From assembly GCA_030435675.1 (NCBI GenBank), contig CM059624.1, positions 16,516,769-16,580,768 on the forward strand: a stretch of 64,000 nt of DNA. Direction: 5' to 3'. Both the position numbers and the translations under genes were made by a program. Within the stretch, counting starts at the first letter, position 1, and every line of letters starts with the position of its first letter. Positions 32,603 to 45,500 of this stretch are shown piece after piece. The notes under the pieces are model-generated. The model saw only the letters and a program-made list of their open reading frames with translations, was not told the DNA's origin and ran no database searches. Origin of the DNA: Steinernema hermaphroditum (Eukaryota; Nematoda; Chromadorea; Rhabditida; Steinernematidae).

Positions 32603-33908
32603 ATGGATCGAGAAGCGCGTGCGTTAGTAGCTAGAAGAGACGCTCTGCTGCTGTTGATGATCAGACAGCGACGTGCAGTGCACAAGCCGAAGGACATCCA
32701 CAGACGTCGCAATTACTTCGGACAATACTCGAGGCTGTTCAACGAGCTGCGAAGTGACGAGAAGTCGTTCAAAGAATACACGCGAATGGCGCCAAGAACG
32801 TTTCACAAGCTTTTGCGTCTCGTACAGCCCTTTCTGGAGCCGAAGAAGAAGAAAACAACTGGAATTTGTGCCGAACATATGCTTGTCGTCACACTGCGCT
32901 ATTTGGCGACAGGGAACAGCTTCCACTCGCTTCACTTCGCTTTCCGCATGGGGGTGTAAGTTGTAATTGCTATCTCACCGATTTCTACAACACATGCTAC
33001 AGGTCAACGGTCTCCAAGGTGGTTAAGAAGACATGCGAAGCGTTGTACAAAGCTCTCAAAAATAATATCAGCTTTCCTGAAACGCCAGATGGGTGGCTGG
33101 AACTGAGCAATGCGTTTGAACAACAATGGAACTTTCCCCACGTACTAGGTGTTCTTCTTTGCTGAAGATTGTGAATTATCGAAAGGTTTTAGGGGCGATC
33201 GACGGAAAGCATATTCAAATCCAGAAGCCTTGTAGGTCAGGAAGTCTCTTTTTCAACTACAAACACTTCTTTTCAACAGTTCTCCTCGGCGTCTGCGATG
33301 CAGATTACAAATTCCTCTATTATGACATCGGGAACTACGGTCATCACCATGATAGCCACGTTCTGGAATCGAGCTCATTTGGGAGAAAACTGCAAGAAGG
33401 AAGTTTCGTTTTCCCCGAAGACAGTCACCTGAGAGGGACAGGAACCCTGTTACCCTACTTCTTCCTCGGTGATGCTGGCTTTCCGCTACAAACGCGCATT
33501 ATGAAACCGTTCGCCGGAATTACATCGAAGGCACAGGCTACTTTCGATTATCGTCTCTCCCGTGCAAGACGCGTAATAGAAGATGCCTTTGAAATTCTAG
33601 CAACGCGTTGGAGGATCCTATTGAAAGATATAGAGACGTCTACACCCTTGGCAGATTCTATTGTCCGTGCATGCCTGCATCTGCACAATTTTTTGTCTGA
33701 CGAAGAACCGTTCACGAGACGCAGGCACAACGAAACCGGTGTTGATCCAGAACTCTTCGTTCAAGCCCGCATGGAATCAGCTCCTGTACACCCGCTGAGA
33801 AGCCAGAACCCGACGACTTACGCGAAGATGGTACGTCGCAAGCTGGTCGACTACTTCCGGAGAGAAGGAAGAGTTCGGTGGCAAGACCAGGCGAGTGCAT
33901 CATATTAG
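32603..33908 (+). CDS. PIF/Harbinger DDE transposase
   Basis: Three exons, 32603-32955, 33003-33148 and 33193-33908, with 47-bp and 44-bp introns and matching phases, give 404 residues with no defect. The N-terminal part has the helix-rich region of the superfamily (FHKLLRLVQPFLE, EHMLVVTLRYLATGNSFHSL). The catalytic nuclease (DDE_Tnp_4 type) has Asp170 in GAIDGKHI, Asp260 in LGDAGFPL and Glu296 in RRVIEDAFE. The familiar blocks YGHHHDSHVLESSSFG and LHNFL are also present. The enzyme would cut and paste the element at TWA sites together with the accessory protein. Confidence 0.93.
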
Positions 33909-34189
33909 CCGTGTTCTTTTCAAATTGTTGTCATATCATTGTTGCTAAACTGCTTAACCTTCATGACTCCGTAGTGCTGCTTGCTGTTTTCCCTTCAGTT
34001 AATACTGTGAGTATGATAGCATCATGTCGCATCACGTGCTCAAAAAGTGGCCGAACAAAACCAAACCGTTAACGAGGCATGAAGGGTATGCAGCCGATTT
34101 TCTCTCGTCGTCTGCGCTCTCATCGTACCGCTCCCCGCGAACGGTCGTAATTGTCCCTAGTATATATTGCAGCCGATAGGATTTGAGCC

Positions 34190-34380
34190 GATCGTCGGCC
34201 GACCGTCGGCGGGTGACACTCGTGAATGGGTGTTCACGAACGCCAATTGTGGCCCGACGCGACGCGACACGACGGTCGCCCGACCGACGGCAGACGTCGC
34301 GTCGCGTCGGTGCGTTCGTGAACATCGATCGGCTGTGATCGCGTCGTGTCGCGTCGCGTCGGGGGGTTCGTGAACGCGCC
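34190..34380. repeat. Right end of the PIF/Harbinger element: subterminal palindromes
   Basis: GTTCACGAAC or its complement at 34232-34241, 34314-34323 and 34366-34375, with ACTCGTGAAT near 34218. CGACGCGACGCGA blocks lie between, and a GTCGGCCGACCGTCGGC block at the inner edge mirrors the left end. The arms are similar in composition and order but not collinear, so only the outer 16 bases are a strict terminal repeat. Confidence 0.7.
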
Positions 34381-34808
34381 TTAAGATAGTCCACAGGAAA
34401 TCCAACGAGAGTAGGCGCGTTCGATCAGGCTCGTGCAGTTCTACAAGATCCAATCATAAAAATGCTATGGTACTTTGGAGCAGGAGGGTCAGATGCAGAG
34501 CTGTTGGTGTGAGCAAGGGCCCTGCTGTCTCGAATTGAAAGTTTTGCAGGAAACTAAGATAGTCCGCAGGAAATCCAACGAGAGTAGGCGCGTTCGATCA
34601 GGCTCGTGCAGTTCTACAAGATCCAATCATGAAAATTGGAGCGGAGGGGTCAGATGCATAACTCTTTGTATGAACAAGGCCCTAACTGTCTCGAATTGAA
34701 AGTTTTGCAGGAAACTAAGATAGTCCACAGGAAATCCAACGAGAGTAGGCGCGTTCGATCAGGCTCGTGCAGTTCTACAAGATCCAATCATAAAAATGCT
34801 ATGGTACT

Positions 34809-36192
34809 TTGGAGCAGGAGGGTCAGATGCAGAGCTGTTGGTGTGAGCAAGGGCCCTGCTGTCTCGAATTGAAAGTTTTGCAGGAAACTAAGATAGTCCA
34901 CAGGAAATCCAACGAGAGTAGGCGCGTTCGATCAGGCTCGTGCAGTTCTACAAGATCCAATCATAAAAATGCTATGGTACTTTGGAGCAGGAGGGTCGGA
35001 TGCAGAGCTCTTTGTGTGAGCAAGGGCCCTGCTGTCTCGAATTGAAAGTTTTGCAGGAAACTAAGATAGTCCACAGGAAATCCAACGAGAGTAGGCGAGT
35101 TCAATCAGGCTCGTGCAGTTCTACAAGATGGAATCATAAAAATGCTATGGTACTTTGGAGCAGGAGGGTCAGATGCAGAGCTCTTGGTGTGAGCAAGGGC
35201 TCTGCTGTCTCGAATTGAAAGTTTTGCAGGAAACTAAGATAGTCCACAGGAAATCCAACGAGAGTAGACGCGTTCGATCAGGCTCGTACAGTTCTACAAG
35301 ATCCAATCATAAAAATGCTATGGTACTTTGGAGCAGGAGGGTCGGATGCAGAGCTCTTGGTGTGAGCAAGGGCCCTGCTGTCTCGAATTGAAAGTTTTGC
35401 AGGAAACTAAGATAGTCCACAGTAATCCCAACGGGAATAGGCGCGTTCGATCAGGCTCGTGCAGTTCTACAAGATGGAATCATAAAAATGATATGGTACT
35501 TTGGAGCAGGAGGGTCAGATGCAGAGCTGTTGGTGTGAGCAAGGGCCCTGCTGTCTCGAATTGAAAGTTTTGCAGGAAACTAAGATAGTCCACAGGAAAT
35601 CCAACGAGAGTAGGCGCGTTCGATCAGGCTCGTGCAGTTCTACAAGATCCAATCATAAAAATGCTATGGTACTTTGGAGCAGGAGGGTCGGATGCAGAGC
35701 TCTTTGTGTGAGCAAGGGCCCTGCTGTCTCGAATTGAAAGTTTTGCAGGAAACTAAGATAGTCCACAGGAAATCCAACGAGAGTAGGCGAGTTCAATCAG
35801 GCTCGTGCAGTTCTACAAGATGGAATCATAAAAATGCTATGGTACTTTGGAGCAGGAGGGTCAGATGCAGAGCTCTTGGTGTGAGCAAGGGCTCTGCTGT
35901 CTCGAATTGAAAGTTTTGCAGGAAACTAAGATAGTCCACAGGAAATCCAACGAGAGTAGGCGCGTTCGATCAGGCTCGTACAGTTCTACAAGATCCAATC
36001 ATAAAAATGCTATGGTACTTTGGAGCAGGAGGGTCGGATGCAGAGCTCTTGGTGTGAGCAAGGGCCCTGCTGTCTCGAATTGAAAGTTTTGCAGGAAACT
36101 AAGATAGTCCACAGTAATCCCAACGGGAATAGGCGCGTTCGATCAGGCTCGTGCAGTTCTACAAGATGGAATCATAAAAATGATATGGTACT
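34809..36192 (+). repeat. Tandem higher-order block, 2 x 692 bp
   Basis: Units at 34809, 34982, 35155 and 35328 carry four distinct marker sets (GAGCTGTTGG; GTCGGATGCAGAGCTCTTTG; AGGGCTCTGC; CAGTAATCCC with AAATGATATGG). The same four recur in the same order from 35501 to 36192, nearly base for base. One visible difference is GAGTAGACGCG against GAGTAGGCGCG in the fourth unit. Confidence 0.85.
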
Positions 36193-38599
36193 TTGGAGCA
36201 GGAGGGTCAGATGCAGAGCTGTTGGTGTGAGCAAGGGCCCTGCTGTCTCGAATTGAAAGTTTTGCAGGAAACTAAGATAGTCCACAGGAAATCCAACGAG
36301 AGTAGGCGCGTTCGATCAGGCTCGTGCAGTTCTACAAGATCCAATCATAAAAATCTATGAAAATTGGAGCAGGAGGGGTCAGATGCATAACTCTTTGTAT
36401 GAACAAGGCCCTAACTGTCTCGAATTGAAAGTTTTGCAGGAAACTAAGATAGTCCACAGGAAATCCAACGAGAGTAGGCGCGTTCGATCAGGCTCGTGCA
36501 GTTCTACAAGATCCAATCATAAAAATGCTATGGTACTTTGGAGCAGGAGGGTCAGATGCAGAGCTGTTGGTGTGAGCAAGGGCCCTGCTGTCTCGAATTG
36601 AAAGTTTTGCAGGAAACTAAGATAGTCCACAGGAAATCCAACGAGAGTAGGCGCGTTCGATCAGGCTCGTGCAGTTCTACAAGATCCAATCATAAAAATG
36701 CTATGGTACTTTGGAGCAGGAGGGTCAGATGCAGAGCTCTTTGTGTGAGCAAGGGCCCTGCTGTCTCGAATTGAAAGTTTTGCAGGAAACTAAGATAGTC
36801 CACAGGAAATCCAACGAGAGTAGGCGCGTTCAATCAGGCTCGTGCAGTTCTACAAGATGGAATCATAAAAATGCTATGGTACTTTGGAGCAGGAGGGTCA
36901 GATGCAGAGCTCTTGGTGTGAGCAAGGGCCTATCTGTCTCGAATTGAAAGTTTTGCAGGAAACTAAGATAGTCCACAGGAAATCCAACGAGAGTAGACGC
37001 GTTCGATCAGGCTCGTGCAGTTCTACAAGATCCAATCATAAAAATGCTATGGTACTTTGGAGCAGGAGGGTCAGATGCAGAGCTCTTGGTGTGAGCAAGG
37101 GCCTATCTGTCTCGAATTGAAAGTTTTGCAGGAAACTAAGATAGTCCACAGTAATCCCAACGGGAATAGGCGCGTTCGATCAGGCTCGTGCAGTTCTACA
37201 AGATGGAATCATAAAAATGATATGGTACTTTGGAGCAGGAGGGTCAGATGCAGAGCTGTTGGTGTGAGCAAGGGCCCTGCTGTCTCGAATTGAAAGTTTT
37301 GCAGGAAACTAAGATAGTCCACAGGAAATCCAACGAGAGTAGGCGCGTTCGATCAGGCTCGTGCAGTTCTACAAGATCCAATCATAAAAATGCTATGGTA
37401 CTTTGGAGCAGGAGGGTCAGATGCAGAGCTCTTTGTGTGAGCAAGGGCCCTGCTGTCTCGAATTGAAAGTTTTGCAGGAAACTAAGATAGTCCACAGGAA
37501 ATCCAACGAGAGTAGGCGCGTTCGATCAGGCTCGTGCAGTTCTACAAGATGGAATCATAAAAATGCTATGGTACTTTGGAGCAGGAGGGTCAGATGCAGA
37601 GCTCTTGGTGTGAGCAAGGGCCCTGCTGTCTCGAATTGAAAGTTTTGCAGGAAACTAAGATAGTCCACAGGAAATCCAACGAGAGTAGACGCGTTCGATC
37701 AGGCTCGTGCAGTTCTACAAGATCCAATCATAAAAATGCTATGGTACTTTGGAGCAGGAGGGTCAGATGCAGAACTCTTGGTGTGAGCAAGGGCCCTGCT
37801 GTCTCGAATTGAAAGTTTTGCAGGAAACTAAGATAGTCCACAGTAATCCCAACGAGAATAGGCGCGTTCGATCAGGCTCGTGCAGTTCTACAAGATCCAA
37901 TCATAAAAATGCTATGGTACTTTGGAGCAGGAGGGTCAGATGCAGAGCTCTTGGTGTGAGCAAGGGCCCTGCTGTCTCGAATTGAAAGTTTTGCAGGAAA
38001 CTAAGATAGTCCACAGGAAATCCAACGAGAGTAGGCGCGTTCGATCAGGCTCGTGCAGTTCTACAAGATCCAATCATAAAAATGCTATGGTACTTTGGAG
38101 CAGGAGGGTCAGATGCAGAACTCTTTGCATGAACAAGGGCCCTATCTGTCTCGAATTGAAAGTTTTGCAGGAAACTAAGATAGTCCACAGTAAATCCAAC
38201 GAGAGTAGGCGCGTTCGATCAGGCTCGTGCAGTTCTACAAGATCCAATCATAAAAATGCTATGGTACTTTGGAGCAGGAGGGTCAGATGCAGAGCTCTTG
38301 GTGTGAGCAAGGGCCCTGCTGTCTCGAATTGAAAGTTTTGCAGGAAACTAAGATAGTCCACAGGAAATCCAACGAGAGTAGGCGCGTTCGATCAGGCTCG
38401 TGCAGTTCTACAAGATCCAATCATAAAAATGCTATGGTACTTTGGAGCAGGAGGGTCAGATGCAGAACTCTTGGTGTGAGCAAGGGCCCTGCTGTCTCGA
38501 ATTGAAAGTTTTGCAGGAAACTAAGATAGTCCACAGTAATCCCAACGGGAATAGGCGCGTTCGATCAGGCTCGTGCAGTTCTACAAGATCCAATCATAA

Positions 38600-41500
38600 A
38601 AATGCTATGGTACTTTGGAGCAGGAGGGTCAGATGCAGAGCTCTTGGTGTGAGCAAGGGCCCTGCTGTCTCGAATTGAAAGTTTTGCAGGAAACTAAGAT
38701 AGTCCACAGGAAATCCAACGAGAGTAGGCGCGTTCGATCAGGCTCGTGCAGTTCTACAAGATCCAATCATAAAAATGCTATGGTACTTTGGAGCAGGAGG
38801 GTCAGATGCAGAACTCTTTGCATGAACAAGGGCCCTATCTGTCTCGAATTGAAAGTTTTGCAGGAAACTAAGATAGTCCACAGTAAATCCAACGAGAGTA
38901 GGCGCGTTCGATCAGGCTCGTGCAGTTCTACAAGATCCAATCATAAAAATGCTATGGTACTTTGGAGCAGGAGGGTCAGATGCAGAGCTCTTTGGTGTGA
39001 GCAAGGGCCCTGCTGTCTCGAATTGAAAGTTTTGCAGGAAACTAAGATAGTCCACAGGAAATCCAACGAGAGTAGGCGCGTTCGATCAGGCTCGTGCAGT
39101 TCTACAAGATCCAATCATAAAAATGCTATGGTACTTTGGAGCAGGAGGGTCAGATGCAGAGCTCTTGGTGTGAGCAAGGGCCCTAGCTGTCTCGAATTGA
39201 AAGTTTTGCAGGAAACTAAGATAGTCCACAGGAAATCCAACGAGAGTAGGCGCGTTCGATCAGGCTCGTGCAGTTCTACAAGATCCAATCATAAAAATGC
39301 TATGGTACTTTGGAGCAGGAGGGGTCAGATGCAGAACTCTTTGTATGAACAAGGGCCCTAGCTGTCTCGAATTGAAAGTTTTGCAGGAAACTAAGATAGT
39401 CCACAGGAAATCCAACGAGAGTAGGCGCGTTCGATCAGGCTCGTGCAGTTCTACAAGATCCAATCATAAAAATGCTATGGTACTTTGGAGCAGGAGGGTC
39501 AGATGCAGAACTCTTGGTGTGAGCAAGGGCCCTGCTGTCTCGAATTGAAAGTTTTGCAGGAAACTAAGATAGTCCACAGGAAATCCAACGAGAGTAGACG
39601 CGTTCGATCAGGCTCGTGCAGTTCTACAAGATCCAATCATAAAAATGCTATGGTACTTTGGAGCAGGAGGGGTCAGATGCAGAACTCTTTGTATGAACAA
39701 GGCCCTATCTGTCTCGAATTGAAAGTTTTGCAGGAAACTAAGATAGTCCACAGTAAATCCAACGAGAGTAGGCGCGTTCGATCAGGCTCGTGCAGTTCTA
39801 CAAGATCCAATCATAAAAATGCTATGGTACTTTGGAGCAGGAGGGTCAGATGCAGAGCTCTTGGTGTGAGCAAGGGCCCTGCTGTCTCGAATTGAAAGTT
39901 TTGCAGGAAACTAAGATAGTCCACAGTAAATCCAACGAGAGTAGGCGCGTTCGATCAGGCTCGTGCAGTTCTACAAGATCCAATCATAAAAATGCTATGG
40001 TACTTTGGAGCAGGAGGGTCAGATGCAGAGCTCTTGGTGTGAGCAAGGGCCCTGCTGTCTCGAATTGAAAGTTTTGCAGGAAACTAAGATAGTCCACAGG
40101 AAATCCAACGAGAGTAGGCGCGTTCGATCAGGCTCGTGCAGTTCTACAAGATCCAATCATAAAAATGCTATGGTACTTTGGAGCAGGAGGGTCAGATGCA
40201 GAGCTCTTGGTGTGAGCAAGGGCCCTGCTGTCTCGAATTGAAAGTTTTGCAGGAAACTAAGATAGTCCACAGGAAATCCAACGAGAGTAGGCGCGTTCGA
40301 TCAGGCTCGTGCAGTTCTACAAGATCCAATCATAAAAATGCTATGGTACTTTGGAGCAGGAGGGTCAGATGCAGAGCTCTTGGTGTGAGCAAGGGCCCTG
40401 CTGTCTCGAATTGAAAGTTTTGCAGGAAACTAAGATAGTCCACAGGAAATCCAACGAGAGTAGGCGCGTTCGATCAGGCTCGTGCAGTTCTACAAGATCC
40501 AATCATAAAAATGCTATGGTACTTTGGAGCAGGAGGGTCAGATGCAGAACTCTTGGTGTGAGCAAGGGCCCTGCTGTCTCGAATTGAAAGTTTTGCAGGA
40601 AACTAAGATAGTCCACAGGAAATCCAACGAGAGTAGACGCGTTCGATCAGGCTCGTGCAGTTCTACAAGATCCAATCATAAAAATGCTATGGTACTTTGG
40701 AGCAGGAGGGTCAGATGCAGAACTCTTTGTATGAACAAGGCCCTATCTGTCTCGAATTGAAAGTTTTGCAGGAAACTAAGATAGTCCACAGTAAATCCAA
40801 CGAGAGTAGGCGCGTTCGATCAGGCTCGTGCAGTTCTACAAGATCCAATCATAAAAATGCTATGGTACTTTGGAGCAGGAGGGTCAGATGCAGAGCTCTT
40901 GGTGTGAGCAAGGGCCCTGCTGTCTCGAATTGAAAGTTTTGCAGGAAACTAAGATAGTCCACAGGAAATCCAACGAGAGTAGGCGCGTTCGATCAGGCTC
41001 GTGCAGTTCTACAAGATCCAATCATAAAAATGCTATGGTACTTTGGAGCAGGAGGGTCAGATGCAGAGCTCTTGGTGTGAGCAAGGGCCCTGCTGTCTCG
41101 AATTGAAAGTTTTGCAGGAAACTAAGATAGTCCACAGGAAATCCAACGAGAGTAGACGCGTTCGATCAGGCTCGTGCAGTTCTACAAGATCCAATCATAA
41201 AAATGCTATGGTACTTTGGAGCAGGAGGGGTCAGATGCATAACTCTTTGTATGAACAAGGCCCTAACTGTCTCGAATTGAAAGTTTTGCAGGAAACTAAG
41301 ATAGTCCACAGGAAATCCAACGAGAGTAGGCGCGTTCGATCAGGCTCGTGCAGTTCTACAAGATCCAATCATAAAAATGCTATGGTACTTTGGAGCAGGA
41401 GGGTCAGATGCAGAGCTCTTGGTGTGAGCAAGGGCCCTAGCTGTCTCGAATTGAAAGTTTTGCAGGAAACTAAGATAGTCCACAGTAAATCCAACGAGAG

Positions 41501-44500
41501 TAGGCGCGTTCGATCAGGCTCGTGCAGTTCTACAAGATCCAATCATAAAAATGCTATGGTACTTTGGAGCAGGAGGGTCAGATGCAGAACTCTTTGTATG
41601 AACAAGGGCCCTAGCTGTCTCGAATTGAAAGTTTTGCAGGAAACTAAGATAGTCCACAGTAAATCCAACGAGAGTAGGCGCGTTCGATCAGGCTCGTGCA
41701 GTTCTACAAGATCCAATCATAAAAATGCTATGGTACTTTGGAGCAGGAGGGTCAGATGCAGAGCTCTTTGGTGTGAGCAAGGGCCCTGCTGTCTCGAATT
41801 GAAAGTTTTGCAGGAAACTAAGATAGTCCACAGTAAATCCAACGAGAGTAGGCGCGTTCGATCAGGCTCGTGCAGTTCTACAAGATCCAATCATAAAAAT
41901 GCTATGGTACTTTGGAGCAGGAGGGTCAGATGCAGAGCTCTTGGTGTGAGCAAGGGCCCTGCTGTCTCGAATTGAAAGTTTTGCAGGAAACTAAGATAGT
42001 CCACAGGAAATCCAACGAGAGTAGGCGCGTTCGATCAGGCTCGTGCAGTTCTACAAGATCCAATCATAAAAATGCTATGGTACTTTGGAGCAGGAGGGTC
42101 AGATGCAGAACTCTTTGTATGAACAAGGGCCCTAGCTGTCTCGAATTGAAAGTTTTGCAGGAAACTAAGATAGTCCACAGGAAATCCAACGAGAGTAGGC
42201 GCGTTCGATCAGGCTCGTGCAGTTCTACAAGATCCAATCATAAAAATGCTATGGTACTTTGGAGCAGGAGGGTCAGATGCAGAGCTCTTGGTGTGAGCAA
42301 GGGCCCTGCTGTCTCGAATTGAAAGTTTTGCAGGAAACTAAGATAGTCCACAGGAAATCCAACGAGAGTAGGCGCGTTCGATCAGGCTCGTGCAGTTCTA
42401 CAAGATCCAATCATAAAAATGCTATGGTACTTTGGAGCAGGAGGGTCAGATGCAGAGCTCTTGGTGTGAGCAAGGGCCCTGCTGTCTCGAATTGAAAGTT
42501 TTGCAGGAAACTAAGATAGTCCACAGGAAATCCAACGAGAGTAGACGCGTTCGATCAGGCTCGTGCAGTTCTACAAGATCCAATCATAAAAATGCTATGG
42601 TACTTTGGAGCAGGAGGGGTCAGATGCAGAACTCTTTGTATGAACAAGGCCCTATCTGTCTCGAATTGAAAGTTTTGCAGGAAACTAAGATAGTCCACAG
42701 TAAATCCAACGGGAATAGGCGCGTTCGATCAGGCTCGTGCAGTTCTACAAGATCCAATCATAAAAATGCTATGGTACTTTGGAGCAGGAGGGTCAGATGC
42801 AGAGCTCTTGGTGTGAGCAAGGGCCCTGCTGTCTCGAATTGAAAGTTTTGCAGGAAACTAAGATAGTCCACAGGAAATCCAACGAGAGTAGGCGCGTTCG
42901 ATCAGGCTCGTGCAGTTCTACAAGATCCAATCATAAAAATGCTATGGTACTTTGGAGCAGGAGGGTCAGATGCAGAACTCTTGGTGTGAGCAAGGGCCCT
43001 GCTGTCTCGAATTGAAAGTTTTGCAGGAAACTAAGATAGTCCACAGGAAATCCAACGAGAGTAGACGCGTTCGATCAGGCTCGTGCAGTTCTACAAGATC
43101 CAATCATAAAAATGCTATGGTACTTTGGAGCAGGAGGGGTCAGATGCATAACTCTTTGTATGAACAAGGCCCTAACTGTCTCGAATTGAAAGTTTTGCAG
43201 GAAACTAAGATAGTCCACAGGAAATCCAACGAGAGTAGGCGCGTTCGATCAGGCTCGTGCAGTTCTACAAGATCCAATCATAAAAATGCTATGGTACTTT
43301 GGAGCAGGAGGGTCAGATGCAGAGCTCTTGGTGTGAGCAAGGGCCCTGCTGTCTCGAATTGAAAGTTTTGCAGGAAACTAAGATAGTCCACAGGAAATCC
43401 AACGAGAGTAGGCGCGTTCGATCAGGCTCGTGCAGTTCTACAAGATCCAATCATAAAAATGCTATGGTACTTTGGAGCAGGAGGGTCAGATGCAGAACTC
43501 TTTGTATGAACAAGGGCCCTATCTGTCTCGAATTGAAAGTTTTGCAGGAAACTAAGATAGTCCACAGGAAATCCAACGAGAGTAGGCGCGTTCGATCAGG
43601 CTCGTGCAGTTCTACAAGATCCAATCATAAAAATGCTATGGTACTTTGGAGCAGGAGGGTCAGATGCAGAGCTCTTGGTGTGAGCAAGGGCCCTGCTGTC
43701 TCGAATTGAAAGTTTTGCAGGAAACTAAGATAGTCCACAGGAAATCCAACGAGAGTAGGCGCGTTCGATCAGGCTCGTGCAGTTCTACAAGATCCAATCA
43801 TAAAAATGCTATGGTACTTTGGAGCAGGAGGGGTCAGATGCAGAACTCTTTGTATGAACAAGGGCCCTAACTGTCTCGAATTGAAAGTTTTGCAGGAAAC
43901 TAAGATAGTCCACAGGAAATCCAACGAGAGTAGGCGCGTTCGATCAGGCTCGTGCAGTTCTACAAGATCCAATCATAAAAATGCTATGGTACTTTGGAGC
44001 AGGAGGGTCAGATGCAGAGCTCTTGGTGTGAGCAAGGGCCCTGCTGTCTCGAATTGAAAGTTTTGCAGGAAACTAAGATAGTCCACAGGAAATCCAACGA
44101 GAGTAGGCGCGTTCGATCAGGCTCGTGCAGTTCTACAAGATCCAATCATAAAAATGCTATGGTACTTTGGAGCAGGAGGGTCAGATGCAGAGCTCTTGGT
44201 GTGAGCAAGGGCCCTGCTGTCTCGAATTGAAAGTTTTGCAGGAAACTAAGATAGTCCACAGGAAATCCAACGAGAGTAGGCGCGTTCGATCAGGCTCGTG
44301 CAGTTCTACAAGATCCAATCATAAAAATGCTATGGTACTTTGGAGCAGGAGGGTCAGATGCAGAACTCTTTGTATGAGCAAGGGCCCTAGCTGTCTCGAA
44401 TTGAAAGTTTTGCAGGAAACTAAGATAGTCCACAGGAAATCCAACGAGAGTAGGCGCGTTCGATCAGGCTCGTGCAGTTCTACAAGATCCAATCATAAAA

Positions 44501-45500
44501 ATGCTATGGTACTTTGGAGCAGGAGGGTCAGATGCAGAGCTCTTGGTGTGAGCAAGGGCCCTGCTGTCTCGAATTGAAAGTTTTGCAGGAAACTAAGATA
44601 GTCCACAGGAAATCCAACGAGAGTAGACGCGTTCGATCAGGCTCGTGCAGTTCTACAAGATCCAATCATAAAAATGCTATGGTACTTTGGAGCAGGAGGG
44701 TCAGATGCAGAACTCTTTGCATGAACAAGGCCCTATCTGTCTCGAATTGAAAGTTTTGCAGGAAACTAAGATAGTCCACAGGAAATCCAACGAGAGTAGG
44801 CGCGTTCGATCAGGCTCGTGCAGTTCTACAAGATCCAATCATAAAAATGCTATGGTACTTTGGAGCAGGAGGGTCAGATGCAGAGCTCTTGGTGTGAGCA
44901 AGGGCCCTGCTGTCTCGAATTGAAAGTTTTGCAGGAAACTAAGATAGTCCACAGGAAATCCAACGAGAGTAGGCGCGTTCGATCAGGCTCGTGCAGTTCT
45001 ACAAGATCCAATCATAAAAATGCTATGGTACTTTGGAGCAGGAGGGTCAGATGCAGAACTCTTTGTATGAACAAGGCCCTAACTGTCTCGAATTGAAAGT
45101 TTTGCAGGAAACTAAGATAGTCCACAGGAAATCCAACGAGAGTAGGCGCGTTCGATCAGGCTCGTGCAGTTCTACAAGATCCAATCATAAAAATGCTATG
45201 GTACTTTGGAGCAGGAGGGTCAGATGCAGAGCTCTTGGTGTGAGCAAGGGCCCTGCTGTCTCGAATTGAAAGTTTTGCAGGAAACTAAGATAGTCCACAG
45301 GAATTCCAACGAGAATAGGCGCGTTCGATCAGGCTCGTGCAGTTCTACAAGATCCAATCATAAAAATGCTATGGTACTTTGGAGCAGGAGGGTCAGATGC
45401 AGAGCTCTTGGTGTGAGCAAGGGCCCTGCTGTCTCGAATTGAAAGTTTTGCAGGAAACTAAGATAGTCCACAGGAAATCCAACGAGAGTAGGCGCGTTCG
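38600..45500 (+). repeat. Most uniform part of the 173-bp array
   Basis: Almost every unit here has the AGATCCAATC and GAGAGTAGG states. The variety is limited mainly to GAGCTCTTGGTGTGAG against GAACTCTTTGTATGAA and to CAGGAAATCC against CAGTAAATCC. In contrast, 46-61 kb mixes AGATGGAATC, CAGTAATCCC and GTCAGGTGCAG forms, and the last 2 kb is clearly diverged. Confidence 0.65.

Larger units (their letters stand above)
31677..34380. mobile_element. PIF/Harbinger transposon, apparently autonomous
   Basis: A 2.7-kb element with terminal inverted repeats GCCGCGTTCACGAACC (left) and GGCGCGTTCACGAACC (right, read inward), one mismatch in 16. It is flanked by TAA on the left and TTA on the right, both of the TWA target type but not identical. 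It carries both genes typical of the superfamily in one orientation: a MADF/BESS-like DNA-binding protein and a DDE transposase with an intact triad. Both have short introns and no stops or frameshifts. The 176-bp satellite abuts the left end and the 173-bp satellite abuts the right end. Confidence 0.88.
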
